Positions 6,994 to 13,205 of a stretch of DNA of 14,174 bases are shown here, in pieces. The notes below the pieces were generated by a model, which was given only the letters and a program-made list of their open reading frames with translations, did no database searches and was not told the DNA's origin. The position numbers were made by a program, and so were the translations under genes. How positions within the stretch are numbered: the stretch's first letter is position 1; every line of letters begins with the position of its first letter. The stretch spans positions 1 through 14,174 of the forward strand of contig JAFGJU010000033.1 in NCBI GenBank assembly GCA_016928935.1. The letters run 5' to 3'. Source of the stretch: Candidatus Eiseniibacteriota bacterium (lineage in GTDB: Bacteria > Eisenbacteria > RBG-16-71-46 > JAFGJU01).

Positions 6994-8121
6994 CTACTTC
7001 TGCCTGTTCCGAGGCGGTGTGACCTCGTAATCACGATAAATATCGGGATCCCCCCTGAGGCCGTCCTCCGCCGCCCTGACCAAATTGTACGCCTCCCGGG
7101 CCGTCACGTAGTGCAGCCGGTACCTGTCCCGGCCGTAATGCTCTTCCAGACGGCCGAACATGGCGTCAGTCTCAGGACCGAGGCACGTCTTCATGCTCTG
7201 AGCGCCGTGAGTGTACACTTTGACGAACTTCCACTCCGGCCTGCCCTTCACGCACACTCCGGCGCTGACCCAACTTTCCTCGCGGCCGGGCGCCGGTCGT
7301 TCGTCGTTCTCCACCGCGCCGTACTCGAACAGCCGCCTGCTGGGTGTCAGGGTCATCGGACCCTGGAACATGAGCAGTCGGTCGGCAACGCGGACCCCGA
7401 CCCGCGCGTCCTGGCCCGTGTCGTATGACTTGGGCGCGTCGTCGTCAGTCGCGTAGTAGATGCTGTTCACCTTCGACGGCTGGCCGGGCGAGCCCAGGCT
7501 CGGGAAAGTGAAGTCCGCGTAGCACCCGGCTTTCCTGAGCGCGTCCAGCTCCCTCGTCACCCCGCAGTGCTCCGGAATGGTGGAATTGTCCAGGGCGCAG
7601 TTGCCGTGAACGAAGCCGAAGCGCACGCGCTGCTCCGGCCCCGCCGACACCATCGCGCCGAACGAGCTGAACCATCTCAAAGCTTCTTCCAGCTTCGGCC
7701 CGAAGGACTCGTTCGTGTCGTTCCCGTGATGCCAGTGGAACTCTATCTCGCCGTATCCCTCGCCCACGGCCCGCGAGAGGTCCGTCATCACCTCCTCGTT
7801 CTTGTGGTCGTAGGCATAGAACCACGTGTGCTGCGGGACCCTGCCGTAGCTGTCCCTGTGCCCGGAGGCGAGGGCCTTGTATCCTTCCAGCCATCGGCGG
7901 TTCCACTCGGCCCCTGCGTCCCCCAAGCCCGGTTCGTAGTGGTCTATGAAGACGAATATCACGTGGACCGTGGAATCTGCGGGAGCGTCTTCCCGCGCGA
8001 GCACCCCGGCGACATAGTCGGGCAGCCAAACGTAGGCCTTCCATCTCACGATTTTGTAACCGAGAAACAGGGCCGACGCCAGTACCGCAACCAGCAAGAT
8101 GGTCGCGAGCTTCTTTATCAT
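6994..8121 (-). CDS. Membrane-anchored NodB-like polysaccharide deacetylase family relative
   Basis: 375 aa from ATG 8121, with GGAGG 8 nt upstream; a longer open frame to 8331 only overlaps the flippase gene. Residues 3-22 form one hydrophobic N-terminal segment (a signal anchor), so the body is probably periplasmic. Candidate metal/catalytic residues resemble a divergent NodB beta/alpha barrel: F-I-D60-H-Y-E63 as motif 1, the His-rich FHWHHGND at 128-135 as motif 2, HGNCALD at 172-178, THG at 304-306, and a C-terminal HYVTAREAYN (337-346) like the end of many deacetylases. Canonical TFDDG and H(S/T)xxH are absent, so enzyme class and substrate are inference. The start codon overlaps the flippase stop (ATGA), tying it to glycan export; it probably modifies the flipped glycan. 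Another glycan-acting metal hydrolase remains possible. Confidence 0.6.
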   Translation of the reverse strand: MIKKLATILLVAVLASALFLGYKIVRWKAYVWLPDYVAGVLAREDAPADSTVHVIFVFIDHYEPGLGDAGAEWNRRWLEGYKALASGHRDSYGRVPQHTWFYAYDHKNEEVMTDLSRAVGEGYGEIEFHWHHGNDTNESFGPKLEEALRWFSSFGAMVSAGPEQRVRFGFVHGNCALDNSTIPEHCGVTRELDALRKAGCYADFTFPSLGSPGQPSKVNSIYYATDDDAPKSYDTGQDARVGVRVADRLLMFQGPMTLTPSRRLFEYGAVENDERPAPGREESWVSAGVCVKGRPEWKFVKVYTHGAQSMKTCLGPETDAMFGRLEEHYGRDRYRLHYVTAREAYNLVRAAEDGLRGDPDIYRDYEVTPPRNRQK

Positions 8122-9638
8122 GACGAAGTCCTCCCTCTCATTCTTCCGGCCCAGTCTCTGACGAGCCTGAGGTCTCGGCCGACGCCGAACCTCGCCGCTC
8201 TCAGTATGCCGAAATACGACGCTGCCAGCGCGAACCTCAGAAGAAGATGCGCGCTTCCCCGCAACGGCACCACGACTGAGACCGCATACAGCCCGGCGGC
8301 ACCGGCTATGCACAGGAGCACTCTGCCCCATTCGTATTGCACGGGATACAACCGCAGCGAAACTGCGGCCGTGCAGACCACGAACACGAAGAACCCGGCG
8401 GCAGTCGCGTAGGCCGCGCCCATCATCCCGAACTTCGGAATCAGAAGCAGGTTAAGGACCACGTTCGTGCCCGCTCCGGCGGCCAGGAGGAGCGGCTTCC
8501 AGGCAGTGCGGCGGGTTATGTAAATGCCCGCGTCCAGGATTATGGAGACCACCCAGAACGTGTAGCCCAGGAGCACGGGCGGCAGGACCCTGTGCGCCCC
8601 GGCGTACTCGGGGGCCGCGATTATGGCGATGACCTCCCTTGCAAACAGCGCCATGAGCAGGCTCGCGAAGCAGCACACGGCCGTCAGGTAGGAGAGTATC
8701 ACGGCGAAGAGCCTGGGGCCTTCGGCCGTCTCGCCCTTCTCCATCATGAACGGCCCCCAGGCGGCCTGGAAAGGCACCAGCAGCAACATCACCGGGACCA
8801 GGGCCATGCGGTAGCCCAGGGCGTAAAGGCCCGCCTCTGTCTGCCCGGCCATGGCGATGAGCAGAAACCTGTCGGCGTTGTTCAGGACGAAGAGCAGCAG
8901 GCCTCCGGGCACGAACGGCAGACCGAACGCCAGCATCCTCTTCAACAGACCCCAGGAGACTCGGAGCCCTATCCTGGACAGAAGCACAAACGCGGCCGGC
9001 AGGAAGAAGGCGGCGTTGGCTATGAGGGTGGCCGTAAGCACGTACTTGACTTCCCTGCCCAGGTACAGGAGGAAACATATGATGAGGCCCATCGTGGCGG
9101 CGTACTTGCCGACGCTGAGCAGCGAGTACGCGGCGGGCCTTCCCGTGGCCTTCAGATACGTGCGCACCATCCCGAACCCCTGCTCGAAGATCAGGATGGA
9201 GAAGGTGAGACGAAAGAGCCACGCGTACGCGGCGGACCCGAGGAGAAGCTGTGAGATGAGGCCTGCGGCGACGGACAGGACCACCGCCATCCACAGGGAG
9301 TTGGTGACCGCGAAGACCATGGCTGTGGAGAACACCGACGCGTCGCCCTCGCCCCTCTCCTTGCCGAAATAACTCCTCATCGCGGCCATGCCTATCCCCA
9401 CTGCCGCGAAGATGTTCAGCATCTCAAGCGTGCGGTTGAATACTTCGAGAACGCCGTACTGGTCGGGGCTGAGGAGCCTCGTGTACACGGGAACGAGGAC
9501 GAAGGCCAGGACATTGTTGGCCACTTCGCCGGCGCCGTATATGACCGTGAACTGTAAGAGCCGCCTGAGAGGGCTGGACTCGCCGTTCTCCGGCCGCACC
9601 CGCGAAGCGGAAGTCTGGTCATCGGATAGCCGTGTCAT
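8118..9638 (-). CDS. Oligosaccharide flippase (Wzx/polysaccharide biosynthesis protein, MOP superfamily)
   Basis: 506 aa from ATG 9638; the open frame runs on upstream to 9860 but that part is Arg/Pro-rich and unlike protein. Many hydrophobic segments (about 12-14) follow a ~30-residue polar N-terminus. The opening FTVIYGAGEVANNVLAFVLVPVYTRLL-type segment, with LSPDQYGVLEV after it, is the classic first-helix signature of Wzx/RfbX flippases. Other typical pieces are GLPFVPGGL near the middle and LIPKFGMMGAAYATAAGF in the second half. It would move undecaprenyl-linked oligosaccharide units across the inner membrane for assembly or export. A GGGAG lies directly against the ATG, so spacing is poor and the exact start is uncertain by some residues. 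Its TGA overlaps the ATG of the deacetylase-like gene, making a two-gene unit. The SLBB exporter at 11799-12848 probably serves the same pathway. Confidence 0.92.
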   Translation of the reverse strand: MTRLSDDQTSASRVRPENGESSPLRRLLQFTVIYGAGEVANNVLAFVLVPVYTRLLSPDQYGVLEVFNRTLEMLNIFAAVGIGMAAMRSYFGKERGEGDASVFSTAMVFAVTNSLWMAVVLSVAAGLISQLLLGSAAYAWLFRLTFSILIFEQGFGMVRTYLKATGRPAAYSLLSVGKYAATMGLIICFLLYLGREVKYVLTATLIANAAFFLPAAFVLLSRIGLRVSWGLLKRMLAFGLPFVPGGLLLFVLNNADRFLLIAMAGQTEAGLYALGYRMALVPVMLLLVPFQAAWGPFMMEKGETAEGPRLFAVILSYLTAVCCFASLLMALFAREVIAIIAAPEYAGAHRVLPPVLLGYTFWVVSIILDAGIYITRRTAWKPLLLAAGAGTNVVLNLLLIPKFGMMGAAYATAAGFFVFVVCTAAVSLRLYPVQYEWGRVLLCIAGAAGLYAVSVVVPLRGSAHLLLRFALAASYFGILRAARFGVGRDLRLVRDWAGRMRGRTSS

Positions 9639-10183
9639 CTCCCACTCTGAATACCACGTCCCGGCCGCGGCTTCCAGGCATTTGTTGCGTCTACGGAGCC
9701 GGCTGTCGGAACCGGCGGGCCGAGCTCGCCGGCGCGGGGCGTCCGCGTGAGGCATCGGCCGGATTCGGCCGTGTGGCTCGCGGGCGCGGCTGTCGGGCTC
9801 CGGTCCGCACGGAAGTAACGGCGCGGTTGCATAACCATCTACCTGGGTTGCAGAAAGCAAGAGCCGGCGAGCACTGCCGCGGCGCAGTGCCGTTGAGACG
9901 ACGTAACCGTATAACCCAGTATAGGTTATGACCCTCTGCAGGCGGGGCTTGTGGCACAGTTCCTGCTTCCTGAACGTTCGGCTAACGGCTCTTTACTGTG
10001 CGACCGTTTCCTTGAAAAGAGCAAATCAGTCGAAAGGCTGAGACGCAGAGCAACGGGGCTGTGAAGGGGCGGAAGTCGACGCTCCCTCTGCTAGCCGGGC
10101 CGCCAAGGGGACTTCTCAAGGGTTCTTTTGGCGGCCACTGCGTTTTGACGGTACTGACAGCAGTGAAGGAGGTCCGAAGCAGC
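9639..10183. other. Divergent intergenic region with several inverted repeats
   Basis: 545 bp between the flippase (minus) and the first FnIII gene (plus); no credible gene. The flippase-proximal half (9640-9830) is very GC-rich. Small inverted repeats follow: GGTT/AACC at 9825-9836, GCACTGC/GCAGTGC at 9871-9877 and 9884-9890, ATAACC/GGTTAT at 9911-9916 and 9924-9929 in a local AT-rich island, GCACAGT/ACTGTGC between about 9953 and 9999, and a 9-bp pair near the FnIII start (separate entry). The AT-rich island is a likely place for promoters, but I found no convincing -35/-10 pair on either strand. Confidence 0.5.
10098..10136 (+). promoter_or_regulatory. Perfect 9-bp inverted repeat in the leader of the first FnIII gene
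   Basis: GGCCGCCAA (10098-10106) and TTGGCGGCC (10128-10136) are exact reverse complements with a 21-nt loop, 47 nt upstream of the ATG at 10184. No T-run follows, so it is not a standard terminator. It could be an RNA hairpin in the 5' leader or a binding site. Confidence 0.4.
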
Positions 10184-10789
10184 ATGCGAATCGGAAATAG
10201 GACTCTGTTCACGGTTATCACGGTCCTGGGCGCGGCGGCGGTGCTCGCGTGCCCGCCGGAAGCGGCGGCGGAAACGTGGAACGCCGTGACGCTGACCTGG
10301 ACCGCGCCCGGCGACGACGGCAGCACCGGGAGGGCGACCCAGTACGAAGTAAGGTACTCGACCTCCGCCATAAGCGGCACGGACACCACCGCGTGGTGGA
10401 GTCAGGCAACCCAGTGCTCGGGAGAACCGACGCCGCGGACCGCGGGCTCAACGGAGACATTCACGGTGACCGGCCTCGAGGCCTCGAGGACGTACTACTT
10501 CGTGATGAAGACGGCCGACGAGGTGCCGAACTGGTCAGGGTTCTCCAACGTGGCGGTGAAGACCACGTCGGCGATTCCGGACACGATTCCGCCCGCGGCC
10601 ATAAGAAATCTCGCGGATTGTGAGAATCCGGATTTTTCGCTTGCACTGATTCACGCTCGTGATATCTTGGGCCACGACTTGCGAGGGAGGGTCAGCCCTG
10701 TCTCCGCGTGGATCGTGACGGAGCCGGGTTGGCCCATTTGTGTCTGGAAGGCCCGTGAATGGTCTTCCACTTCATGGCGGACTTCTTGA
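10184..10789 (+). CDS. Exported fibronectin type III protein, C-terminally truncated paralogue of the next gene
   Basis: 201 aa from ATG 10184, preceded by AGGAGG at an 11-nt spacing. Residues 8-29 look like a signal peptide (hydrophobic core, AEAAA-like cleavage region), followed by one FnIII domain (about 33-130) with WTAPGDDG (39-46), ISGTD (63-67), RTYYFVMKTADEVPNWS (102-118) and SNVAVKTT. The same blocks recur in the same order in the downstream gene. After PDTIPPAAIRNLA (132-144), where a second FnIII domain should begin, the sequence changes to an unrelated 57-residue tail with no sorting domain. That tail is encoded by locally less GC-rich DNA (10616 onward) and may be readthrough of a deletion scar or of the next gene's promoter region. 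The stop overlaps the next gene's ATG (TGATG). It could be a degraded gene; a working short secreted protein is less likely. Confidence 0.65.
   Translation: MRIGNRTLFTVITVLGAAAVLACPPEAAAETWNAVTLTWTAPGDDGSTGRATQYEVRYSTSAISGTDTTAWWSQATQCSGEPTPRTAGSTETFTVTGLEASRTYYFVMKTADEVPNWSGFSNVAVKTTSAIPDTIPPAAIRNLADCENPDFSLALIHARDILGHDLRGRVSPVSAWIVTEPGWPICVWKAREWSSTSWRTS
10641..10668 (+). promoter_or_regulatory. Possible promoter for the second FnIII gene
   Basis: TTGCAC (10641-10646), a 16-bp spacer and TATCTT (10663-10668), in a locally AT-richer stretch preceded by the palindrome AATCCGGATT (10625-10634). Matches to consensus are moderate (3/6 and 4/6). It lies inside the unrelated tail of the truncated FnIII gene, about 120 nt before the next start codon. 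Confidence 0.3.
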
Positions 10790-11796
10790 TGAGAGCCGAG
10801 AGAAATCTCATTTTCTCCCTGGCCCTGCTGGCAGCGCTGTTGCCTCAGGCCACGGCCGGGGCCCAGGACCTACCCCACTCCTCGGTGACCTCCACGAGCG
10901 CCACTCTGCGTTGGACGGCGCCCGGCGACGACTGGAACGAGGGGCGGGCCTCGCAGTACGACATGAGGTTCTCCACTACGCCTATCAGCGGTACCGACTC
11001 CCTGTCCTGGTGGACCTCCTCCAAGACCATCGTCTGCGTGGGGCTTCCCAGGCCGGGAGAGCCGGGCACTACGGACAGTTTTATCGTGAGCGGGCTCGTG
11101 CCGGGCAGAACCTACTACTTCGTGCTGAGGACGTCGGACGAGATACCGAACTGGTCGTTCTTCTCGAACGTCGCCGTCGTGACCACGAGTAGTCTCCCTG
11201 ACACAAGTCTGCCGGGCGACGACTCCCCGCCTGCTCCGGTGGCAGGCCTTTCTGTCACCCCAGTCCCCCAAGGCATCCTCCTCAGCTGGAGCCCTTCACC
11301 CGACCCTGACTTGGCGGGCTACGTCGTCTATCGCGGCACCTCGGAGGGAGAGCTTGACCCGCTCACGGCCCAACTTCTGCTCACCAGCAGCTACACGGAC
11401 ACGGAGACGAGCCCGGGCACCACGTATTTCTATGCGGTGACCGCGGTGGATGAGTCCGGGAACGAGAGCGCCGTGGCACAGGCCGCCCAGGTCACGACGC
11501 CCGATGCGGCGCCTGCCGTCACGAGATTGCTCGCGCCCTTCCCAAGCCCGTGCGTGAAACAGACGACGCTCGTGTTCGAAATAGCGGAACAGACGGCCGC
11601 CTACTCGCTCAAGATATTCGACATCTACGGAAGATTGGTAAAAAGCCTGGGTCAAGGTCCGGCGCTCGCCGGACAGTATGCCTCCCTCTGGGACCTCACG
11701 GGAGACGGAGGGGAGAGAGTCGCGCCGGGAGTGTACTTCTCGGTGCTGTCGACCGAGCACGCCTCCAGCTACAAGAAAATCCTTGTCCTCAAGTAA
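10789..11796 (+). CDS. Exported two-domain fibronectin type III protein with C-terminal FlgD/Por-sorting-like domain
   Basis: 335 aa from ATG 10789, which overlaps the preceding stop as TGATG; an in-frame ATG at 10759 has a better-spaced GGAAGG and would add ten residues, so the start is not settled. Residues 6-25 are a signal peptide ending in an ATAGAQ-like cleavage site. FnIII domain 1 spans about 33-135 (WTAPGDD 42-48, RTYYFVLRTSDEIPNWS 107-123) and domain 2 about 148-238 (ILLSWSPSPDPDLAGYVVYRG, TTYFYAVTAVDESGNES). The C-terminal module (about 245-335) has FPSP (251-254), KIFDIYGRLVKSL (275-287), WDLTGDGG (301-308) and GVYFSVL (314-320), matching the protease's C-terminus. It is probably a secreted or surface-attached adhesive or structural protein. 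Its stop codon is 2 bp from the end of the convergent SLBB gene. Confidence 0.85.
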   Translation: MRAERNLIFSLALLAALLPQATAGAQDLPHSSVTSTSATLRWTAPGDDWNEGRASQYDMRFSTTPISGTDSLSWWTSSKTIVCVGLPRPGEPGTTDSFIVSGLVPGRTYYFVLRTSDEIPNWSFFSNVAVVTTSSLPDTSLPGDDSPPAPVAGLSVTPVPQGILLSWSPSPDPDLAGYVVYRGTSEGELDPLTAQLLLTSSYTDTETSPGTTYFYAVTAVDESGNESAVAQAAQVTTPDAAPAVTRLLAPFPSPCVKQTTLVFEIAEQTAAYSLKIFDIYGRLVKSLGQGPALAGQYASLWDLTGDGGERVAPGVYFSVLSTEHASSYKKILVLK

Positions 11797-11798
11797 GA

Positions 11799-12848
11799 CT
11801 AGTCCGACGAGACTATGAGAGCCACGCTGGCCGCGGCCGACGCCAGCGTCACCAGCACGCCCGGTGAGAAGAAGGTGCTGAGCCAGGTCCTCTTGGCGGG
11901 GACCATTATCGTGTCGCCGGGCCTGGTCTCGGGGTTTCCGACGGCCAGGCCTTCCTTCAGGTATTTCTCCAGGTTGACGCGCATCGGGGTGGAGACGGAG
12001 CTGCCCCTCCGGACGAGCATGATCTTCCTCACTTCCGCCCTCTCCGTGATCCCGCCCGCGGCCGCCAGCGCCGAGACCACGTCCCTGGCTATCCCGGGTT
12101 CGTAGCCCCCCTGGGAGCTCACTTGGCCCAGGACGTACACGACGCTTCCCCCGGGCGTCGCGGACGCCCTGCGCGGAACCCTGACCGTGTCACCAGGTTG
12201 AAGCTTGACCTGGTCCGGCGCCTCGCCGTCCAGAAGTTTGCGGATGTCGACGGTCATGGTCTCTCCGGACGCGGCCCTTATGACCTGCACGCCGCTGAGA
12301 AGCGCGGCGTCCGTCGGTCCGCCGGCCTCGCTCAGGACATGCCAGATGGACGGTATCACGGAGAAAGAGTACTTGCCGGGCTTCGCGACCTCACCCACCA
12401 CGAACACCTTCCTGCTGTTGTACTGCGCCACGGACACCGTGGCCTCGCCGGCGTGGAACACGGACAGCTTTCTGTTCAGCTCTCGCGAGAACTGACTCAC
12501 CGTCAAGCCCGCCGCCTTCACCTCGCCCACCAGCGGGAGCGCCAGTGCGCCGTCCGGGCCCACCGTGAAGGAGCCCGAAAGGTCCGGTCGCTCCCTGACC
12601 GCGACTGAGACGACGTCCTCGACGCCTATCTGGTAGTCCGTCTCGTCGGCGGCTCCACAGGTCGCCGGGCCCAGGACCACCGACAGCAAACCGAGGGCCC
12701 CTCCGGGGAACTGAGTCAGAGCCGGAAAGAACGACGGGGTCGAGGCCAGGGCCGCCACCGCGACCCAACAGGCGACTGCCCCGGCGAGCTTCGGCAGCGA
12801 AGTCCTCTTCTTTGCCGGGGTCTTGATGAACTGGTCATGAGCGTTCAT
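11799..12848 (-). CDS. SLBB-domain polysaccharide export protein (Wza/GumB-type OPX)
   Basis: 349 aa from ATG 12848, with a purine-rich GAGAG 7 nt upstream; a GTG at 12926 would add an unlikely Arg/Lys-rich leader. Hydrophobic stretches at about 21-37 and 50-62 precede the mature part, consistent with an export signal, but no standard lipobox is visible. The Poly_export domain begins DYQIGVEDVVSVAV (71-84) and continues with GALALPLVGEVKAAGLT (100-116). Two SLBB-like units follow, about 147-226 (VFVVGEVAKPGKYSF) and 237-318 (VYVLGQVSSQGGYE), each ending in a PGDT(V/I)-x-VP element (218-225, 310-317). The C-terminus has a hydrophobic segment (329-346), as expected of the Wza membrane-crossing helix. 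It would form the outer-membrane channel for the glycan made by this locus. It stands alone on the minus strand with its own promoter. Confidence 0.93.
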   Translation of the reverse strand: MNAHDQFIKTPAKKRTSLPKLAGAVACWVAVAALASTPSFFPALTQFPGGALGLLSVVLGPATCGAADETDYQIGVEDVVSVAVRERPDLSGSFTVGPDGALALPLVGEVKAAGLTVSQFSRELNRKLSVFHAGEATVSVAQYNSRKVFVVGEVAKPGKYSFSVIPSIWHVLSEAGGPTDAALLSGVQVIRAASGETMTVDIRKLLDGEAPDQVKLQPGDTVRVPRRASATPGGSVVYVLGQVSSQGGYEPGIARDVVSALAAAGGITERAEVRKIMLVRRGSSVSTPMRVNLEKYLKEGLAVGNPETRPGDTIMVPAKRTWLSTFFSPGVLVTLASAAASVALIVSSD

Positions 12849-12945
12849 GGGAATCTCTCTTCCGGCCTTCCGGCCTGACAGTTGGAGGTCAGTCTGAGAC
12901 GGCAACTTCAGTCGACAGGCGGCCACTCACGGCGCGCCGGGCCGC

Positions 12946-12974
12946 ATTCTAGCACCGGGGTAGGGTCGTGTCAA
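12946..12974 (-). promoter_or_regulatory. Sigma70-type promoter of the SLBB export gene
   Basis: On the minus strand TTGACA (12974-12969), a 17-bp spacer and TAGAAT (12951-12946): perfect -35 and 5/6 -10. Transcription would start near 12939, leaving a leader of about 90 nt before ATG 12848. The -35 box lies 17 bp from the insertion-sequence-like 27-bp repeats. Confidence 0.75.
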
Positions 12975-12990
12975 ACCCGGCCCGGTCGAT

Positions 12991-13063
12991 TGTGGAGCCA
13001 AAGCGATAATGTCAGGGTATAGTGCCAAAGGGAAAATGTCAGGGTGGAGCGCCAAAGGGAACG
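12991..13063. mobile_element. Insertion-sequence-like terminal repeat cluster (27-bp units), element body absent
   Basis: Two full 27-bp units at 13010-13036 and 13037-13063, both of the form TGTCAGGGT...GCCAAAGGGAA, preceded by a partial copy TGTGGAGCCAAAGCGATAA (12991-13009) matching the right part of the unit. Closely repeated sites ending in TGT/ACA are how several DDE-transposase insertion sequences, notably IS21-like ones, arrange their ends. No transposase gene is adjacent, so this looks like a solo or remnant end. The family assignment is from memory and uncertain; the repeats themselves are plain. Confidence 0.5.
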
Positions 13064-13146
13064 CGTGACCCCCACACCCGCGGCCCACTGCCCCCCGTGA
13101 CACCACCCAACGGGGTTTGATGCGCCGCCTGGGCAGGTGTTATCAT

Positions 13147-13170
13147 TTGTGACAGCACTACTGTTCACAA
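13147..13170. promoter_or_regulatory. Inverted repeat upstream of the DRG-like GTPase gene
   Basis: TTGTGACAG and CTGTTCACAA form arms of nine paired bases with one bulged T and a 5-nt CACTA loop, 36 nt before the ATG at 13206. It may be an operator or hairpin overlapping the promoter (TTGTGA at 13147-13152 with AATAAA at 13169-13174 is a weak -35/-10 candidate at 16-bp spacing). No T-run follows. Confidence 0.35.
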
Positions 13171-13205
13171 TAAAGCCGAATTGCCGCTCTCATGGAGCAC
13201 GAGCG

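Larger units (their letters stand above)
12849..13205. other. Divergent intergenic region between SLBB export gene and GTPase gene
   Basis: 357 bp without a gene. It contains, in order, the SLBB leader and promoter (12946-12974), the 27-bp mobile-element-like repeats (12991-13063), a C-rich stretch (about 13066-13110) in which I see nothing specific, the inverted repeat at 13147-13170, and the GTPase ribosome binding site GGAG (13194-13197). Confidence 0.7.

Noticed and set aside
8122..8331. N-terminal extension of the deacetylase-like protein
   Set aside because: It would overlap the flippase gene entirely, whereas ATG 8121 has a strong GGAGG and starts a proper signal anchor.
9639..9860. 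N-terminal extension of the flippase to the far upstream start
   Set aside because: The extra residues are Arg/Pro-rich with no resemblance to flippase N-termini, and the first helix signature begins shortly after ATG 9638.
13148..13169. CRP-type binding site TGTGA...TCACA
   Set aside because: The half-sites are 12 bp apart rather than the 6 bp needed for CRP/FNR-type sites.
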